Origin: Candidatus Kaiserbacteria bacterium RIFOXYD1_FULL_42_15
GTDB lineage: Bacteria > Patescibacteriota > Minisyncoccia > Phycocordibacterales > UBA918
DNA length: 32,145 bases
Direction of reading: 5' to 3'
Assembly: GCA_001783565.1 (NCBI GenBank)
Contig: MFMT01000042.1
Coordinates: forward strand, 29,408-61,552
In this document: positions 28,830-32,145 of the stretch, piece after piece
How the letters are laid out: each line of letters starts with the position of its first letter
Numbering within the stretch: the first letter of the stretch is position 1
Notes under the pieces: generated by a model
The model's database searches: none
The model's input: only the letters and a program-made list of their open reading frames with translations
What the model was told of the DNA's origin: nothing
Position numbers and translations under genes: made by a program

Positions 28830-30062
28830 ATGGAACAAATAAAATCAGACGTTGAATCATTTGCACGTATCCGAGTAGTCGGCGCCGGAGGTTCTGGCAA
28901 CAATGCCGTGAACTACATGGTGTCATCAAAAGTCAAAGGAGTAGAATTTATTGCCGTCAACAGTGATGCTCAAGATTTACATCATTCACTTGCCAAGAAA
29001 AAAATTCACATTGGAAAAAATCTTACTCGTGGTCTTGGTGCTGGTGGTAATTCGGATATGGGACGCAGAGCAGCCGAAGAAACTCGTGAAGAAATTAATA
29101 ATGCCATCAAGGGTTCTGACATGATTTTTATCACTTGTGGTATGGGTGGTGGTACCGGTACTGGATCTGCTCCAGTAATCGCAAAAATTGCTCGTGACAG
29201 TGGAGCCCTAACTGTGGGTGTTGTCACCAAGCCATTTTTATTTGAAGGTCAAGAGCGAATGCGGGTTGCTATGCAAGGTATTGAAGAACTAAAGAAAGAA
29301 GTCGACGCTCTTATCACCATTCCTAATGATCGCCTTCTAGCTATTGTTGATAAAGAGACTTCAGTTCGCAGTGCTTTTGAACAATGTGATAATGTGCTCA
29401 AACAAGCAGTGGAGGGTATTTCTGACCTTATTACCATGCCTGGTATAATCAACGTTGACTTTGCCGACATCCGTAGTGTTATGGAAAATGCCGGCTCTGC
29501 TTTGATGGGAGTTGGGGTTTCTTCTGGAGAAAAACGGGCCGAGGAGGCGGCTCAATCAGCCATTAATTCCCCTCTACTTGAAGTATCTATCACGGGTGCC
29601 AAGGGAGTATTATTTGCCATTGCTGGCGGTGATGATTTGGGAATGTTGGAAATTCAAGATGCAGCTCGAGTCATTACTGAGTCAATTGACCCACAAGCAA
29701 AAGTAATCTTTGGCGCTATCAAGGATGACAAGCTAAAGAAAAATGAGGTCAAGGTTACCGTCATCGCTACCGGCTTTCCTGAAGAAACAGTTCACCAAAA
29801 CAGTATATCCAGGCGGGCACCTGTGGGTGCATCAATGGAAAATGGGGAGGAAAAAATGCCAGAAACTCGTGGTCGTATCTTTAATTCGCTTACCGCTCCG
29901 AGACGAATAGATCCAGAAGAAATGCCTATTCAGAAAAATGACTCAATTGAATCACATAAAGAATTACCCAGACGTGACCCAAAACCAGTTGATCCAGTAG
30001 ATGAGGAAGAGGACGACTGGGGCGCAGTACCTGCTTTTCTGAGAAGGTCAAAGTTGAAATAA
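28830..30062 (+). CDS. ftsZ: Cell division protein FtsZ
   Basis: 'VVGAGGSGNNAVNYM', 'GMGGGTGTGSAPVIAKIA', C-terminal 'DWGAVPAFLRRSKLK'. Confidence 0.97.
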   Translation: MEQIKSDVESFARIRVVGAGGSGNNAVNYMVSSKVKGVEFIAVNSDAQDLHHSLAKKKIHIGKNLTRGLGAGGNSDMGRRAAEETREEINNAIKGSDMIFITCGMGGGTGTGSAPVIAKIARDSGALTVGVVTKPFLFEGQERMRVAMQGIEELKKEVDALITIPNDRLLAIVDKETSVRSAFEQCDNVLKQAVEGISDLITMPGIINVDFADIRSVMENAGSALMGVGVSSGEKRAEEAAQSAINSPLLEVSITGAKGVLFAIAGGDDLGMLEIQDAARVITESIDPQAKVIFGAIKDDKLKKNEVKVTVIATGFPEETVHQNSISRRAPVGASMENGEEKMPETRGRIFNSLTAPRRIDPEEMPIQKNDSIESHKELPRRDPKPVDPVDEEEDDWGAVPAFLRRSKLK

Positions 30063-30114
30063 GACCGATTCTTCTACGGCAATGTCTTTTCTTCATATTA
30101 TTTAGTCGGAGGCA

Positions 30115-30245
30115 GGTGCTGCGAGGCGGAGCGATATGAGTCGCCCCTTCCTAGGGCGACGAAACAGCGAGCCGTGGTCAGAAGTACTTATTAGAATTTA
30201 TACAAAGTATAAATTATAGTTAGTAACTTGTGACCCGTACCGGCA
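30115..30245. repeat. Dispersed type-2 structured element
   Basis: gaggcggagcgatatgagtcgccccttcctagggcgacgaaacagcgagccgtggtc...acttgtgacc. Confidence 0.6.
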
Positions 30246-30289
30246 TTTTTGCGACGCTCAAAGCTTAAATAAGATTTGATCGGCAAAAC

Positions 30290-30470
30290 ACTGGTGCAGC
30301 GGGGCGTAGCGGAATGACACAGCAATCTAGAGTGGCGATGTGGATTACCGCATTGTGACTCGCCTGTCTGCGCAGGCAGGCAAAGACGCGGGGGGTGTAA
30401 TCCACCATCGTCTTCGCGAGGAATGAGCTGGCAAGCGAATGACGTGGCGATCCAGGACGACTACGTGACA
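30290..30470. repeat. Mosaic intergenic repeat
   Basis: gactcgcctgtctgcgcaggcaggcaaagacg...cgtcttcgcgaggaatgagctggcaagcgaatgacgtggcgatccagg. Confidence 0.75.
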
Positions 30471-30580
30471 ATCTATATTGACTACCGGTAGCATTAAAAG
30501 TGGCAAGGTCATACACCACCATTGTTTTTTATGTTATGCTGTTCCTTGTTAAATAAAAATAAGCAACCTTTTGAAATTTT

Positions 30581-31507
30581 ATGTACGACTTGATTATTAT
30601 TGGTGGTGGCCCAGCTGGTATTGCGGCTGGTGTCTATGCTGCCAGAAAGCGATTACGGACTCTTTTTGTTACTAAGGAATGGGGTGGACAAAGTATCGTC
30701 TCGCCCGATATTCAAAACTGGATTGGTACCCCATCAATTTCTGGAGACAAACTAGCCAAAGACCTTGAAAGTCACCTTGAGGCCTACGCCAAAGATATTG
30801 TTACTATCATGGCTGGAAGAACAGCAACCTCTCTAACTAAAGCAGACGATGGAACAAGTTTAGTAACGCTTGACGATGGTACTCAACACTCAGGCAAAGC
30901 TACACTGATTGCTAGTGGTTCAGGACGCAGGCAACTTAACGTACTGGGGGCAGATATTTTTGAACATAAAGGTCTCACCTATTGTGCCAGCTGTGACGGC
31001 CCGATGTTTTCTGGACAAGATGTCGTAGTGATTGGCGGAGGTAATGCTGGCTTTGAATCAGCCGCCCAACTTCTCGCCTATGCAAAAAGTGTTACACTCC
31101 TACACCGAAGCGCTTCATTCAAAGCAGACCCTATTACGGTAGAGAAGGTTTTGGCACATCCAAATATGACCGCTATCACAAACGCCACCCCGACCGAAGT
31201 TGTAGGAGACAAGTTTGTCAGTGGTATCAAGTACACTGATGCTGATGGTGTATCACACGACATGGCAGTGACTGGTATCTTTGTTGAGATTGGTATGATT
31301 CCAAATACAGAATATGTAAAAGATGTCGTAAAGCTGGACGAATACAATCGTATAGAAATAGACCCTTGGACCCAAAAGACAAGTGCCTCGGGTATCTGGG
31401 CGGCCGGTGATTGCACGAATGTGCGCTACCATCAAAACAACATTTCTGCTGGTGACGGGGTCAAAGCCCTTGAGGATATTTATGTCACCCTCAAGACCAA
31501 ATCCTAA
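30581..31507 (+). CDS. trxB: Thioredoxin reductase (FAD/NAD(P)-dependent)
   Basis: 'IIGGGPAGIAAGVYAARK', 'CASCDGP' redox centre (CxxC), 'GIWAAGDCTN'. Confidence 0.92.
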   Translation: MYDLIIIGGGPAGIAAGVYAARKRLRTLFVTKEWGGQSIVSPDIQNWIGTPSISGDKLAKDLESHLEAYAKDIVTIMAGRTATSLTKADDGTSLVTLDDGTQHSGKATLIASGSGRRQLNVLGADIFEHKGLTYCASCDGPMFSGQDVVVIGGGNAGFESAAQLLAYAKSVTLLHRSASFKADPITVEKVLAHPNMTAITNATPTEVVGDKFVSGIKYTDADGVSHDMAVTGIFVEIGMIPNTEYVKDVVKLDEYNRIEIDPWTQKTSASGIWAAGDCTNVRYHQNNISAGDGVKALEDIYVTLKTKS

Positions 31508-31532
31508 ATAAAAGTAAAAGCTGACTATCCAA

Positions 31533-31568
31533 ACAAACAAAAGGCGCCGATTGGCGCCTTTTGTTTGT
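31533..31568 (+). terminator. Rho-independent terminator
   Basis: acaaacaaaaggcgccgattggcgccttttgtttgt, 16-bp stem. Confidence 0.85.
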
Positions 31569-31864
31569 ACAACGTAGAGTTTTGGCCTGCGTGCTCCAAC
31601 CTAAAAGAGTTTTAGTTAGTATGGAGAAAATCACCATCACACAAACCTATAACAAGCTTCTCATACCAGCGATAAGTGTCAATAAATTAAAATATCCTTA
31701 TTTATGGCCAACTCTGTGAATAATCAGTGGAAAAGATGGTGTGTAACAAAGGTACAACTTTGTACATAAATAGATGTATAAACAACTCCCCCACCTTAGT
31801 GAAAATATAATCAAAAAGCTATCTGACAGAAAATTTCAGTGTTATACTTGATGACTGTTGTTTA

Positions 31865-31951
31865 GGAAGAGTCGCATAGTGGTCTAGTGCACCGGTTTCG
31901 AAAACCGGCATCGGGGAAACTCGATCGAGGGTTCAAATCCCTCCTCTTCCG
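31865..31951 (+). tRNA. tRNA-Ser (CGA)
   Basis: ggaagag/ctcttcc acceptor, loop ttcgaaa, long variable arm, G73. Confidence 0.93.
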
Positions 31952-32106
31952 CAGTGAATGAAATGAACGAAGGAAGAGGAGGTTGCAGCATTTTGAAAAA
32001 ATGCGTAGCAAGATTTGAAGCCCGATTGAGCTAGATTATGAGCTTGCGAAATAATCTAGCCAATTGGGGTACTGAACATGTAATGTTCAAATCCCTCCTC
32101 TTCCGC
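31952..32106 (+). repeat. tRNA-Ser 3'-tail unit
   Basis: Inverted tail ggaagaggagg + hairpin + gatttgaa, core nearly identical to tRNA-Tyr unit 1, direct tail gttcaaatccctcctcttccgc at 32085-32106. Confidence 0.85.
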
Positions 32107-32145
32107 AATGAAAAACTAGCTTTTTTTGACTTTTTTGGTATTATG

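Noticed and set aside
1-32145. Alternative genetic code (TGA recoding, as in Gracilibacteria/Absconditabacteria)
   Set aside because: Long housekeeping ORFs are uninterrupted and complete under the standard bacterial code.

Overview
The gene content and style fit a Candidate Phyla Radiation/Patescibacteria (Parcubacteria-like) chromosome segment using the standard bacterial code; this taxonomy is inferred. Housekeeping genes include clpB, a NifS-type cysteine desulfurase, infB-rbfA, gyrA, pth, lepB, an S21-like protein, ybeY, ftsA, ftsZ and trxB. There is also a multi-S1-domain protein, an MBL-fold protein, a degenerate HisRS-like protein, a Phd/RelE-like toxin-antitoxin pair, four small VirB2-like membrane proteins beside an orphan solute-binding protein, and a higher-GC two-gene SPFH/membrane-protein locus. 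Six tRNA genes are present: Tyr-GTA, Cys-GCA, Leu-TAA, Lys-CTT, Leu-TAG and Ser-CGA. The most unusual feature is a family of short (about 100-300 bp), non-coding, highly structured modular elements. They sit directly 3' of tRNA genes. At four loci (Tyr x3, Leu-TAA x2, Leu-TAG, Ser) each unit ends in a further copy of that tRNA's own 3' end (T-arm plus acceptor strand). Each unit is also preceded by an inverted copy of the same segment, usually interrupted by a variable hairpin at the T-arm/acceptor junction. The same core, with compensatory stem changes, is scattered through intergenic 'GTGGATTGC...GCAATCC' repeats. One near-identical pair of repeats there gives an occupied/empty-site comparison with a 99-bp insert (14457-14555 versus about 17341). 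This looks like a tRNA-tail-capturing mini-element system. I could not run structure, covariation or homology searches.
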